Shown: piece by piece, positions 1 to 7,450 of the stretch
Layout of the letters: each line of letters starts with the position of its first letter
Numbering within the stretch: the stretch's first letter is position 1
Assembly: GCA_947475245.1 (NCBI GenBank)
Contig: CANJLW010000003.1
Coordinates: forward strand, 62,001-126,000
DNA: 64,000 nucleotides
From: Acetobacteraceae bacterium
GTDB lineage: Bacteria; Pseudomonadota; Alphaproteobacteria; Acetobacterales; Acetobacteraceae
Reading direction: 5' to 3'
Program-made: the position numbers and the translations under genes
Notes under the pieces: model-generated
What the model saw: only the letters and a program-made list of their open reading frames with translations
The model's database searches: none
Told to the model about the DNA's origin: nothing

Positions 1-459
1 GGCAAAAGCGCCGGTCGCGACGGCGGTAACGGCATAGGCGGCGACGCTGTGCTCACTCCCTTGCAGCAACAGGGCAAAGCCGCTCGCAAAGGTCAGACCG
101 ACGGCGATGGGCGCGAACGCACGTTCCACCACATCGCGCCACGCCGATTTGCCGGCGCGATGCCAGACACGCGACACCAGATAAATAACGATGCAGGACG
201 GCGCGAACATCGCGACGAAAGAAACCGCCGCGCCCGCGGCACCGGCGGCCTTCTGACCGATCAGCACGACGATCAGCGATCCCGGCCCCGGCGCGGCGCG
301 GGAAATCGCGAACATATCCAGGAACTCCCGCGCGGTCAGCCAATGATACTGATCGACGACGGCGCGCTGCATGTCCGGAATGATGCCGGCGCCGCCGCCA
401 AAGGCGAGCATCGACAGCACGACGAAAAGACTGGCGAGTTGGACGAGGATTTGGCTCAT
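1..459 (-). CDS. Chromate transporter family protein, C-terminal partner of a split pair (truncated by window edge)
   Basis: The reading frame starts at ATG 459 and runs off the left edge; 153 residues are visible. It shows the hallmarks of a single CHR (chromate transporter) domain: an early FGGGAGIIPDMQR stretch (about residues 20-32), then an APGPG motif (about residues 55-59), followed by hydrophobic segments. CHR proteins are inner-membrane carriers that export chromate or related oxyanions. Single-domain (short) CHR proteins usually occur as two adjacent genes that together replace one long ChrA. That arrangement is seen here, as the upstream gene overlaps this one by 4 bp (ATGA). The C-terminus is outside the window. 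The true substrate is not deducible from sequence; chromate is the family name only. Confidence 0.85.
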   Translation of the reverse strand, partial: MSQILVQLASLFVVLSMLAFGGGAGIIPDMQRAVVDQYHWLTAREFLDMFAISRAAPGPGSLIVVLIGQKAAGAAGAAVSFVAMFAPSCIVIYLVSRVWHRAGKSAWRDVVERAFAPIAVGLTFASGFALLLQGSEHSVAAYAVTAVATGAFA

Positions 460-1034
460 CGCTGCCGGCTCAGCCAGGCCAGCAGCAGGGACAGCGGCAT
501 CATGACCGCCAGCACGTAAAGCAGCGGCAGCCCGAACACGCCGATCGACAGTGCAACGACGGTCATGATCGCAAACGGCACCAGGCGGCGGATGTTGCGC
601 CGAGCGAGGCGGATGCCGGTGCCGAGGTTGAGGCCGACCGCGACGGCGCCCATGCCCGTCAGCGCCAGGCTGAACCAGGCGCTGCCGACATTGCCCTGCA
701 TATGAAAATACAGCGCGCCGATGCTGAGCATGATCACCAGCGGCGGCGCGGTCAGCCCGGCAAAGGCGACAAGCGCGCCGGACAGGCCGCGCAACTGCGA
801 ACCGATGAACACCGCGAGATTGACGTTCGTCGCGCCGGGCACGAGTTGCGACAGCGCGTACCCGCTGAGAAATTGTCGATCGTCGAGCCAGCCGCGGCGC
901 GAGACGACCTCTCGGCGCACCGACGCGGTCAACCCGCCGCCGAAGCCCATCAGCCCGATGGTCACAAAGCCCCAGAACACCTGGGTCAGGGTAGGACTGG
1001 TCGAAGAGCCACCGGCAGTTTCTCGATTCCGCAT
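456..1034 (-). CDS. Chromate transporter family protein, N-terminal partner of a split pair
   Basis: This 192-residue protein has one CHR domain. FGGGLTASVRRE lies near residues 27-38, LVPGATN follows at about residues 63-69, and several transmembrane segments complete it. The reading frame is open further upstream to 1193, but that extension overlaps the divergent aldo/keto reductase gene and looks non-coding. ATG 1034 gives a typical short N-terminus before the first membrane helix. It is translationally coupled to the second CHR gene by an ATGA overlap. A full-length two-domain ChrA is also encoded at the other end of the window. Confidence 0.87.
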   Translation of the reverse strand: MRNRETAGGSSTSPTLTQVFWGFVTIGLMGFGGGLTASVRREVVSRRGWLDDRQFLSGYALSQLVPGATNVNLAVFIGSQLRGLSGALVAFAGLTAPPLVIMLSIGALYFHMQGNVGSAWFSLALTGMGAVAVGLNLGTGIRLARRNIRRLVPFAIMTVVALSIGVFGLPLLYVLAVMMPLSLLLAWLSRQR

Positions 1035-1089
1035 GATCCCATTCAAGCCCGTCTGATGTAAGCTGCACAGAGGAAACCGGGAGCTATCG

Positions 1090-2103
1090 ATGGAATACCG
1101 CGGTCTGGGGAAAAGCGGGCTGAAAGTGTCGCCCCTCTGTCTGGGCACGATGATGTTCGGCGGCGCGACGGAGGAGCCGGTCGGGCAGCGCATCGTCGAT
1201 CGCGCGCGCGATCAGGGGATCAATTTCATCGACACCGCCGACGGCTATAACGCCGGCCGGTCAGAGGAAATTGTCGGACGCGCCATCCGCGAACACCGAT
1301 CCTGGTGGGTGCTGGCAACCAAATGCGCGAACCCGACCGGCGTCGGCCCCAACGCGCGCGGATTGTCGCGGCGGCATCTGCTGCACGCGGCGGAGGCCAG
1401 CCTGCGGCGGCTGAACGTCGAGACGATCGATCTGCTGTATCTGCACAAGGAAGATCACGCGACCCCGCTGGCGGAAACCGTGCACGCGCTGGCCGACCTG
1501 ATCCGCGCGGGCAAAATCCGCTATTTCGGCGTATCGAATTACCGAAGCTGGCGCGTGGCGGAAATCTGCCGCCTGTGCGACGAGGCCGGGATCGACCGCC
1601 CGATCGCCAGCCAGCCGCTGTACAATGCGCTGAACCGGGAAATCGAGGTCGAACATCTGCCGGCCTGCGGCTATTTCGGCCTGGGTGTCGTGCCTTACAG
1701 CCCGTTGGCGCGCGGCGTCCTCACCGGAAAATACACTCCCGATGTCCCGCCTCCGCTCGGCACGCGCGCCGGGCGGCAGGATCGGCGCATGTTGGAATCG
1801 GAATGGCGACCGGAAAGCCTGCGGATCGCGCGCGTCATCGCTGACCACGCCGCGGCGCGGGGCGTGACGCCCGGCCAGTTCGCGATGGCCTGGGTGCTGA
1901 ACAACCGGCTGATTACCGGTGCCGTCGCAGGCCCCAGGACGGAAGAGCAGTGGGACGATTACATGGCATCGCTGGCCTGTCGGCTGGGGCCGGAGGACGA
2001 GGCGCTGATCGATCGCCTGGTATCCCCCGGCCATCCGTCCACCCCGGGCTACAACGACCCGGCCTATCCGCTGGAGGGCCGGATTCCGCGCGCGTCAACA
2101 TAG
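1090..2103 (+). CDS. Aldo/keto reductase
   Basis: A 337-residue NAD(P)H-dependent oxidoreductase with the (beta/alpha)8 fold. The N-terminus YRGLGKSGLKVSPLCLGTM is characteristic of the family. The catalytic tetrad is recognisable as D in FIDTADGYNAGRSEE (about residue 50), the adjacent Y, K in LATKCANP and H in LYLHKEDH. GAVAGPRTEEQ near residue 280 is the nucleotide-binding region. It is most like the YghZ/Tas-type bacterial AKRs that reduce small aldehydes. It is preceded by GAGGAAACCGGGAG as ribosome binding site, is divergent from the CHR genes and stands alone. Substrate unknown. Confidence 0.92.
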   Translation: MEYRGLGKSGLKVSPLCLGTMMFGGATEEPVGQRIVDRARDQGINFIDTADGYNAGRSEEIVGRAIREHRSWWVLATKCANPTGVGPNARGLSRRHLLHAAEASLRRLNVETIDLLYLHKEDHATPLAETVHALADLIRAGKIRYFGVSNYRSWRVAEICRLCDEAGIDRPIASQPLYNALNREIEVEHLPACGYFGLGVVPYSPLARGVLTGKYTPDVPPPLGTRAGRQDRRMLESEWRPESLRIARVIADHAAARGVTPGQFAMAWVLNNRLITGAVAGPRTEEQWDDYMASLACRLGPEDEALIDRLVSPGHPSTPGYNDPAYPLEGRIPRAST

Positions 2104-2129
2104 GTCTTCGCGCGCGGAGCGAGGGATTG

Positions 2130-2135
2130 TATAAT
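2130..2135 (+). promoter_or_regulatory. -10 element of the tRNA-Arg(CCT) promoter
   Basis: A perfect TATAAT ends 10 bases before the tRNA. The -35 region about 17 bp upstream (TTCGCG, 2108-2113) is poor, so only the -10 box is confident. Confidence 0.6.
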
Positions 2136-2145
2136 GTTCGCGGTT

Positions 2146-2222
2146 GTCTCCGTAGCTCAGCAGGATAGAGCACAGGATTCCTAATCCTGGGGCCGTGGGT
2201 TCGAATCCCGCCGGGGACACCA
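2146..2222 (+). tRNA. tRNA-Arg, anticodon CCT
   Basis: A 77-base cloverleaf with encoded CCA. The acceptor stem GTCTCCG pairs with CGGGGAC, leaving discriminator A and CCA. The D arm is GCTC/GAGC. The anticodon stem CAGGA/TCCTG encloses the loop TTCCTAA, giving anticodon CCT. The T arm GTGGG/CCCGC encloses TTCGAAT. It reads the rare AGG codon. Confidence 0.95.
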
Positions 2223-2233
2223 GAAATTCACAT

Positions 2234-2259
2234 TATCCAATTGTAAGAATTGGATATTT
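2234..2259 (+). terminator. Rho-independent terminator of tRNA-Arg(CCT)
   Basis: A perfect 9-bp stem TATCCAATT / AATTGGATA with loop GTAAG is followed by a T-rich TTTATTA stretch. It begins 12 bases after the tRNA CCA end. Confidence 0.7.
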
Positions 2260-2457
2260 ATTAGCATTCGGGCTGGCTCACACATTTCGCAGGCGCTTGC
2301 CTGCTTCGTCATGCTGCCGCATGACAGGGAAATCCTCCGCCCCCTTGGCAACTTCGCGACTGCGGAAGTTCAGGACCCAGTCGGTCGGAGCGAAATTAAG
2401 TTGCAGTGGTTGGATTGTGGTTGCATCTTCGGGCGACATTATTATCTGGGAACGCAT

Positions 2458-2925
2458 ATGAAGCGGTACGCCTTGCTTATCATCTTGGTGGGTATGGCAG
2501 GATGTGCTGCTCAGAAGCAGGCAAAATTTCAGGAATTAGAAGCGGAATGCCGGACCAAGATTCCAGCTGTCGTAGGTAACTACGTCGCCCTACAACAGTG
2601 CATCATTGCCGCGAGCCATGTGGCCGGCTTCTCCGGCTCTTCTCAGGAACTACTGAATGCGACCCGTTTGCAGCTTGCGGAGCAGGTTGACCAGGGACGT
2701 ATGACCGATACCCAGGCAAAGGTCGAATTCGCCAGGGTCCGCTATCAAATAACAAGCGCGGATGAGGAACGGAACGCCAGACAAGCGGCGGCTGCCGCCG
2801 CTATTCTGGGGTCGATGCCTCGCTCTTCCCCGGCAGTGGTGCAGCCCTATGTGATGCCGACGTCGCAACCTTGGTATGCTACATGCACACGGTCTGGCAA
2901 CACGACAAACTGCACCGGCAACTAG
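2458..2925 (+). CDS. Small putative lipoprotein of unknown function
   Basis: A 155-residue protein. The N-terminus MKRYALLIILVGMAGC is a lipoprotein signal peptide with lipobox MAGC, so Cys16 is the likely lipidated residue. The mature part is predicted mostly helical and alanine/glutamine-rich, with an AAAAA run near residue 115 and a Cys pair near the C-terminus (ATCTRSGNTTNC). ATG 2458, preceded by GGGA, starts exactly at the signal peptide; the frame upstream of it does not look coding. Base composition is clearly lower in GC than the neighbours, and the gene lies downstream of a tRNA, which may indicate acquired DNA. I do not recognise the family. Confidence 0.75.
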   Translation: MKRYALLIILVGMAGCAAQKQAKFQELEAECRTKIPAVVGNYVALQQCIIAASHVAGFSGSSQELLNATRLQLAEQVDQGRMTDTQAKVEFARVRYQITSADEERNARQAAAAAAILGSMPRSSPAVVQPYVMPTSQPWYATCTRSGNTTNCTGN

Positions 2926-3093
2926 GGCCTGTCGTCAATTGAGGCAGGCGAGCGCCCCGACCATGGAACCGCCGCCGCCTGTTCGGCTTCGCCCGGTTTC
3001 CATGGCAGGATGCCCAGATCGGCGTCCATCTCAGCCGTCACCGATACCAGAGCGAACCGCGCGGCCACGCCCCCGAACGGTATAACCCCGATC
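2926..3093. other. Intergenic stretch with possible gene remnant
   Basis: 168 bases without a convincing gene. A plus-strand frame with no start codon can be read from about 2943 to 3132 (containing RRLFGFARFPWQD and PERYNPDLS). It may be the tail of a broken gene. An inverted repeat CCATGGAA (2961-2968) / TTCCATGG (2998-3005) lies inside it. Confidence 0.3.
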
Positions 3094-3654
3094 TCAGTTC
3101 ATCGCGGGCCGACGGCACGCCTTGCCGACGATAAAGGCAACGCCTTCCGGGCCGACCTTGGTCGTGTGCTGGCAACCCGCCGGAATCTCGCAGTGATCGC
3201 CGGCATGGAAGGTGTCCGCCTTACCGTCGCGGGTGACCGTGATCTCACCGGAAAGCACCATGATCCGCGCATCGAAATCATGCGCGTGCATGTCTTCCGC
3301 GAAGTTCGGCTGTTGTCCCCCGTTCACGATGTCGAAGCCTTCCCGCCGCAGGTCGCTTTCGAAGGCTTCCAGCGTCAACACGCCTTCCTTCCGCCGCCGC
3401 CCCGACAAAAACGCAACGCCTTCCGGCCCAACATGTTCGGCGTGCATGCAGCCCATCGGAACTTCGAAGCATTGCCCCGTCCGGAACGTCGTCGGGCAAT
3501 TATCGCGAGTCACCGTAATTTCGCCGCCCAGGACCAGAACCTTGGCATCGAAATCATGGCAATGGTTCGGCACGACCAGATTAGGCTTCACGCTGGTGTT
3601 CACGACGCGATATCCCTCGCGCCGCAATTCGGCTTCGAATGCAGTCTTGTCCAT
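3094..3654 (-). CDS. Duplicated-cupin protein
   Basis: A 186-residue protein built from two copies of one small cupin domain (about residues 4-85 and 96-177, offset 92). Each copy has LRREG, then HxHDFDA (HCH at 31-33, HAH at 123-125), GEITVTRD, a P-x-G-C-x-H motif and VGPEGVAF. The three histidines per domain suggest a metal site, but the glutamate usual in cupin motif 1 is not in place. The high similarity of the halves implies a recent internal duplication. The gene is divergent from an XRE-cupin regulator with only 47 bp between them, so control by that regulator is likely. Catalytic activity unknown. Confidence 0.85.
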   Translation of the reverse strand: MDKTAFEAELRREGYRVVNTSVKPNLVVPNHCHDFDAKVLVLGGEITVTRDNCPTTFRTGQCFEVPMGCMHAEHVGPEGVAFLSGRRRKEGVLTLEAFESDLRREGFDIVNGGQQPNFAEDMHAHDFDARIMVLSGEITVTRDGKADTFHAGDHCEIPAGCQHTTKVGPEGVAFIVGKACRRPAMN

Positions 3655-3683
3655 CGCCTCTGCTCCTTGCTTGGATGGCGGAT

Positions 3684-3693
3684 TAGTGTACTA
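3684..3693. promoter_or_regulatory. Candidate operator between bicupin and XRE-cupin genes
   Basis: TAGTGTACTA is a near-perfect palindrome (TAGT/ACTA arms) in the middle of the 47-bp divergent region. Its position just upstream of the regulator start fits an autoregulatory site. Inference only. Confidence 0.4.
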
Positions 3694-3701
3694 TAGAGGA
3701 T

Positions 3702-4274
3702 ATGATGTCAACTTTAGAGGACGAAATCAGCCACCGCACCGGCCAGGCCGTCAAACAGCGGCGGGAAGCGGCCGGGCTCAGCCTGCGGGTTCTGGCCGCG
3801 CGCAGCGGCGTTTCGTCCTCGATGATTTCGGATATCGAGCGGGGAACGAAGTCGCCGACCGTCATCACGGTGGTGCGGCTTGCTCAGGCGCTGGGGGTCA
3901 GCGCGTCGGCGCTGGTTGACGGCGGCGCGGAACAGGCGCCGCGCATTCGTATTCTACGCCACGGCGACGCCGCCGGCGGATTGCATCCCGCCCCGTGGGC
4001 AAGCCTGGGGCCGACAACGCCGGGCAGCCGCATCGACTTCGTGCGCTATCGGATCCCGCCGTCCGCCGTCCTGGGGCCGGCCGCGGCCCACGCATCCGGA
4101 ACGATCGAGCACATCCATCTCGCCGCGGGTACAATCCGCGTCACTGTCGGCGAAGAAATGGTAGACCTTACTGCCGGTGATAGTTGCAGCTGCCGAGCGG
4201 ACGCGGCGCATGGAGTGGAGAATTTGGACACGGTGATGGAGGCAACGATCTATTTGATCGTCGAACGGGGTTGA
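3702..4274 (+). CDS. XRE-family regulator with C-terminal cupin domain
   Basis: A 190-residue transcription factor. The N-terminal helix-turn-helix (about residues 12-68) contains VKQRREAAGLSLRVLAARSG and ISDIERGTKSPT, typical of the XRE fold. The C-terminal half (about 110-188) is a cupin sensor ending LTAGDSCSCRADAAHGVEN. Such regulators bind a small ligand through the cupin and control adjacent catabolic or stress genes. ATG 3702 is used because AGAGGA precedes it; ATG 3705 is equally possible. It is divergent from the duplicated-cupin gene, its probable target. Confidence 0.88.
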   Translation: MMSTLEDEISHRTGQAVKQRREAAGLSLRVLAARSGVSSSMISDIERGTKSPTVITVVRLAQALGVSASALVDGGAEQAPRIRILRHGDAAGGLHPAPWASLGPTTPGSRIDFVRYRIPPSAVLGPAAAHASGTIEHIHLAAGTIRVTVGEEMVDLTAGDSCSCRADAAHGVENLDTVMEATIYLIVERG

Positions 4275-4297
4275 TACGGATCCGTTAGAAGAAAATA

Positions 4298-4329
4298 CCG
4301 CCGTCGCGACGCAAAGGTCGCGGCGGCGG
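4298..4329. terminator. Bidirectional terminator hairpin
   Basis: CCGCCGTCGCGAC and GTCGCGGCGGCGG form a 13-bp stem (one T-G pair) with loop GCAAAG, between convergent genes. Read on the minus strand it is followed by GGTATTTTCTT, so it should terminate the NIPSNAP transcript best. Confidence 0.75.
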
Positions 4330-4342
4330 CATTCGTTCGTGC

Positions 4343-4666
4343 TTAGCGAACCGTGGAACGCGGCGTCGGCACCATGCGGGTGACGACGATGCCCGAACGA
4401 TCCAGATACTGCGGAACGCGCGGAGAAATCTGGGTCTTCCAGTATTCGGACTCATACACCGCCGCATACAGGGCGACGCGCTGCTCTTCGCTCTCGAAAC
4501 GACGCAGCCAAACGTAAACCGACTCGTCGGTCTCGCCGCCGAAGCTGCCGCAGATGACCATGCCCTTGGACACCTGGAAGGGGATGATTTCCTCCTCCAT
4601 GATCTTCACCCACTCGGCCAGCTTGCCGGGCAGCACTTTGTATTGGCGCAGTTCGTAAAATGCCAT
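4343..4666 (-). CDS. NIPSNAP family protein
   Basis: A 107-residue protein beginning MAFYELRQYKVLPGKLAEW, the standard NIPSNAP N-terminus. These are small dimeric alpha+beta-barrel proteins, often encoded beside catabolic enzymes and of unclear biochemical role. The start at 4666 has a good site (AAGGAGACAAGAG); the upstream open frame lies inside the neighbouring hydrolase. It lies 22 bp downstream of an alpha/beta hydrolase gene and is probably co-transcribed with it. Confidence 0.85.
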   Translation of the reverse strand: MAFYELRQYKVLPGKLAEWVKIMEEEIIPFQVSKGMVICGSFGGETDESVYVWLRRFESEEQRVALYAAVYESEYWKTQISPRVPQYLDRSGIVVTRMVPTPRSTVR

Positions 4667-4688
4667 CTCTTGTCTCCTTGTTGCAGTA

Positions 4689-5639
4689 TTAAACCGACGA
4701 CTCCAGGAACCCGCCGATCGCGGCGATGAAACCCTTGGTATTTTGCCCATGCACGTTGTGCCCGCAATCCGGCACCGTGATCAGCGTCCCCCGCGGCAGC
4801 GCATCGCGAAACCGCTCCGCCGCGTCAGGCTCCAGAATGTTCGAGTTGGCGCCCCGGATCAGCAGCACCGGCAGATCGAACGCGCCCACCTCCTCCAGCG
4901 ACACGTTGTCCATCGGACCGTTGCCGCGCGGAATGCCCAACCGCCGAGACGTGGCGTCGCACTTGCTCACGAACTTACCGTCGGCGCGTTGCAGCATGTT
5001 GTACTTCACGGTGCGCTCGATATGCTCGCGGGACCGGTACGGATCGTATTTCCGCACATTCTCCACGAAATGATCCAGGCTTTCGAACTCCTGATTGGCC
5101 TGCACGAAACCCTGGATGATCTCCCGCCCGCGCCCGGACAGTTCCGGGCCGACATCGACGATCACCAACGCCCCAAGCCGCTTTGGGTTCATCTTCGTCA
5201 GGATCATGGCATTTCGCCCGCCCATCGAGTGCCCCATCACGATCGGCTTTTCCAGCCCCATCGCGTCCAGGAACGCCGCGGCGTCCAATGCCATCGTGTG
5301 GTTGGAGTATTCGACATCGCGCGCCCACTCGCTGTCGCCGTGCCCGCGCTGATCCAGCGCCAGCACACGATAGCGTTGCGCCAGATGCAAACTCACGAGG
5401 TCCCACGAATGCGCCGATTGATGCCCGCCGTGCAGCAATACGATCGTCGGCGCGTCCTTCGCGCCCCATTCCAGGAAATGGAACCGCTGCTGGCGCAGCA
5501 CGATGTTGCAGGAGGCATAGGGCACGTCCGGGCGATGCGGAATCCCAAGCTCCCCGGCGCTGGTCAGCAGACTGCGAAACTCCGCCGTCTCGGTCATGTC
5601 CAGCGGCTCGGAGCCCTGGGCGTAGGTATTCAGATACAT
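4689..5639 (-). CDS. Alpha/beta hydrolase
   Basis: A 316-residue soluble hydrolase. IVLLHGGHQSAHSWD (about residues 68-82) forms the oxyanion-hole HGG region. GHSMGGRNA (about 137-145) is the nucleophile elbow with the catalytic Ser. PVLLIRGANS carries the acid region, and DCGHNVHGQN (about 295) supplies the catalytic His. No signal peptide. The start at 5639 is preceded by GGGGAAGAG; a second ATG at 5597 is possible. It is followed by the NIPSNAP gene in a likely two-gene operon. Esterase or C-C hydrolase activity is plausible; substrate unknown. Confidence 0.9.
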   Translation of the reverse strand: MYLNTYAQGSEPLDMTETAEFRSLLTSAGELGIPHRPDVPYASCNIVLRQQRFHFLEWGAKDAPTIVLLHGGHQSAHSWDLVSLHLAQRYRVLALDQRGHGDSEWARDVEYSNHTMALDAAAFLDAMGLEKPIVMGHSMGGRNAMILTKMNPKRLGALVIVDVGPELSGRGREIIQGFVQANQEFESLDHFVENVRKYDPYRSREHIERTVKYNMLQRADGKFVSKCDATSRRLGIPRGNGPMDNVSLEEVGAFDLPVLLIRGANSNILEPDAAERFRDALPRGTLITVPDCGHNVHGQNTKGFIAAIGGFLESSV

Positions 5640-5732
5640 CGGAACGCACTCTTCCCCGCGATTTTCCCCACTCTACAGCCCGCTCCGCCGATTGGACAAT
5701 GGCCGGAAATTCCAGGCAAATTCGGCTTTTTC

Positions 5733-5761
5733 TTGACTTTATTCCTATTGTTGCGGCATAT
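5733..5761 (+). promoter_or_regulatory. Sigma-70-type promoter for the gene at 5794
   Basis: TTGACT (5733-5738), a 17-bp spacer and GCATAT (5756-5761), located in an AT-rich patch 33 bp upstream of the start codon. Confidence 0.5.
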
Positions 5762-5793
5762 CCTGGCCGGTTAAGCCCCATTCAGGAACCCCG

Positions 5794-6429
5794 ATGCGCT
5801 CTTCGACCGCCGCCAATCCGCCCTCCGCTTTGGGCGATGGATTTACCGAGGAACTTTACCGCGGCGTCTTCGGCGCCATCGTCTCACCCGACGACGAAGC
5901 GCGCGACTGCCGCATGGTCGCCGCCGTCACCGAGTTGCAGTCGTTGCAACCGCGCACGCAACTGGAATCGATGCTGGCGGGCCAGGTCGTCGTCACCCAC
6001 CACGCCGCCATGGATTGCTTCCGACGCGCCAACAATCCGGCGCTGTCCGACGACGTCGCCGTTCGACTGTGCAAGGCCGGCGCAAGCCTGATGCGCGCGA
6101 TGGGCGATGCGATGCGCAGCCTGGAACGCCTGCAGGCCCGCCCGGCCCCGACGCCGGCCGCCCCCGTGCCGGAGGAACCGCCGCCTCGCGACGCGCCCCC
6201 GGAAGACCCCGCCCCCACGTCCGATCCGATCGAGCGCGCAATGGCCGGCGTCATCCCCCCCGAACCTCAACCCGTCCCCGAAGCGCTCATCCGCCAACGC
6301 ATCGCCCGCGCTCGGCAAGCCATCGCGGCGACAAACGGCTTTGGCGATTGGGAAGCCGAACCGGAAACCGATCCGTTCTCGGTCGAGGCACTGACCGCCA
6401 CCCTGCGCGCCAATCAAATGCGAAGGTAG
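5794..6429 (+). CDS. Conserved-looking protein of unknown function
   Basis: A 211-residue, cytoplasmic-looking protein. Residues about 20-115 are helical (GVFGAIVSPDDEARDCR, TQLESMLAGQVVVTHHAAMDCFRRA, KAGASLMRAMGDAMRSLERL). A proline-rich linker (about 117-155) follows, then a short helical C-terminus ending VEALTATLRANQMRR. The codon use is like its neighbours, and a promoter and start context are visible, so I treat it as a real gene. No enzymatic motif is recognised. It is followed by repeated non-coding DNA. Confidence 0.65.
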   Translation: MRSSTAANPPSALGDGFTEELYRGVFGAIVSPDDEARDCRMVAAVTELQSLQPRTQLESMLAGQVVVTHHAAMDCFRRANNPALSDDVAVRLCKAGASLMRAMGDAMRSLERLQARPAPTPAAPVPEEPPPRDAPPEDPAPTSDPIERAMAGVIPPEPQPVPEALIRQRIARARQAIAATNGFGDWEAEPETDPFSVEALTATLRANQMRR

Positions 6430-6469
6430 CGGGCAAAGGGGCGAACGATCGCCCTGCCGCCCATCTGGA

Positions 6470-6860
6470 CCAACAATGCGACGAAAACACCTCACGCGAC
6501 GTGAGCACGCCTCCGGCTGCCCGCCAGGGAGGCTCCGTGAAACTCCGCGCCAACACCGCGAAACTCCCAAGCACCGAATGTCGCCCGACACGCCCCCGCC
6601 GGGGCCACGCGGAAAGGAAACGCGCCGAAAACATCGCACGGCCGCCCAAGCGATCGCTCAGTCCTCCACGCGGATCAACGATTCTACGGAAAAAACCTCA
6701 TGCACCGTGAGCGCACATCTGTCCGACCAGGAGGCTCCGTGAAACTCCGCGCCAACACCGCGAAACTCCCACGCAAACAATGTCGCCCAACCCGCCCCCG
6801 CCGGAGCCGCGTGGACAGGAAGCGCGCCGAAAACGCCGCAACAAAACCCCATACACCCAG
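6470..6860. repeat. Two imperfect direct repeats of about 200 bp, non-coding
   Basis: The same block occurs twice, 202 bp apart. An invariant core, GGAGGCTCCGTGAAACTCCG and about 25 further bases, begins at 6528 and again at 6730. Each core is preceded by a motif of the type AAAACACCTCACGCGACGTG (6484 onward) or AAAAAACCTCATGCACCGTG (6690 onward), and followed by a conserved AATGTCGCCC(G/A)ACACGCCCCCGCC-like stretch. Short open frames cross it but have no start or codon signature I trust. The stretch 6430-6870 holds nothing else. Confidence 0.75.
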
Positions 6861-6870
6861 AGGAACCCAA

Positions 6871-7050
6871 TCAGGTGTAAGCCGCCTCCAGCATCTTCTT
6901 CAGTTCGGCATACTCGGGATCGTCAATCTCCCGCGGCCGCTCGACAGGGGCACGCGGCGGCACAGCCTCGCGCACATACTCCGCCACCACGGGCAGATCG
7001 GTCACACGGGGGCGGGAACGGCGAACGGGACGGGTCATGCCCATCAGCAT
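6871..7050 (-). CDS. Small hypothetical protein
   Basis: Up to 59 residues. It is arginine/proline-rich at the N-terminus and ends in a plausible charged helix, REIDDPEYAELKKMLEAAYT. Possible starts are ATG 7050, 7044 and 7038; GGGACGGGG lies just upstream of the first. It is 28 bp downstream of the Gly/His-rich secreted protein gene on the same strand. No homology recognised; it is kept because the C-terminus looks like real protein and no competing frame is better. Confidence 0.45.
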   Translation of the reverse strand: MLMGMTRPVRRSRPRVTDLPVVAEYVREAVPPRAPVERPREIDDPEYAELKKMLEAAYT

Positions 7051-7078
7051 GCCCCGTCCCGTCGCGGGAACCAAGAGA

Positions 7079-7450
7079 TTACCGCACCCAACCGGGCTGC
7101 GCGTAGTAAACCGGCGCCGGCGGCGGGTAGTAGCCATAAGCGACGGGCGGCGGCGGCGCATACACGACCGGCGGAGGCGCATAGTATTGCGGCTGCTGCG
7201 CCGCGATCACACCGCCGACCACCGCCAGCGCGCCCAGCCCGACCAGCGCGCCGACCAACGGCCCGTTGCCGCCGCCATGGCGATAATGGCGCTGCGGCTG
7301 ATAATGCCCGCCGCCATGGCCGTAGCCATGGCTGTATCCGCCACCGCCGTAACCACCGCCATGCCCGCGCCATTCCGCATGCGCGGACGGCGCCGCCAAC
7401 AGACCAACCGCAACCGGAGCCGCAATCAACAAGGCCTTCAGGCGAGACAT
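7079..7450 (-). CDS. Secreted Gly/His/Tyr-rich protein with one membrane segment
   Basis: 123 residues. A clear signal peptide (MSRLKALLIAAPVAVGLLAAPSAHA, cleavage after AHA near residue 25) is followed by a low-complexity region of GHGGGYGGGGYSHGYGHGGGH type. A glycine/alanine-rich hydrophobic segment (about 68-82) and a Pro/Tyr-rich tail complete it. Such proteins occur widely in Rhizobiales/Rhodospirillales envelopes with no assigned function; metal binding by the His-rich part is only a guess. Confidence 0.7.
   Translation of the reverse strand: MSRLKALLIAAPVAVGLLAAPSAHAEWRGHGGGYGGGGYSHGYGHGGGHYQPQRHYRHGGGNGPLVGALVGLGALAVVGGVIAAQQPQYYAPPPVVYAPPPPVAYGYYPPPAPVYYAQPGWVR

Noticed and set aside
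2927-2945. Possible IS end (GGGCCTGTCGTCAATTGA)
   Set aside because: It resembles sequences at some IS ends, but there is no partner inverted repeat, target duplication or transposase.
2223-3093. Integrated element with att sites at tRNA-Arg(CCT)
   Set aside because: No integrase and no second copy of the tRNA 3' end was seen in the downstream sequence.
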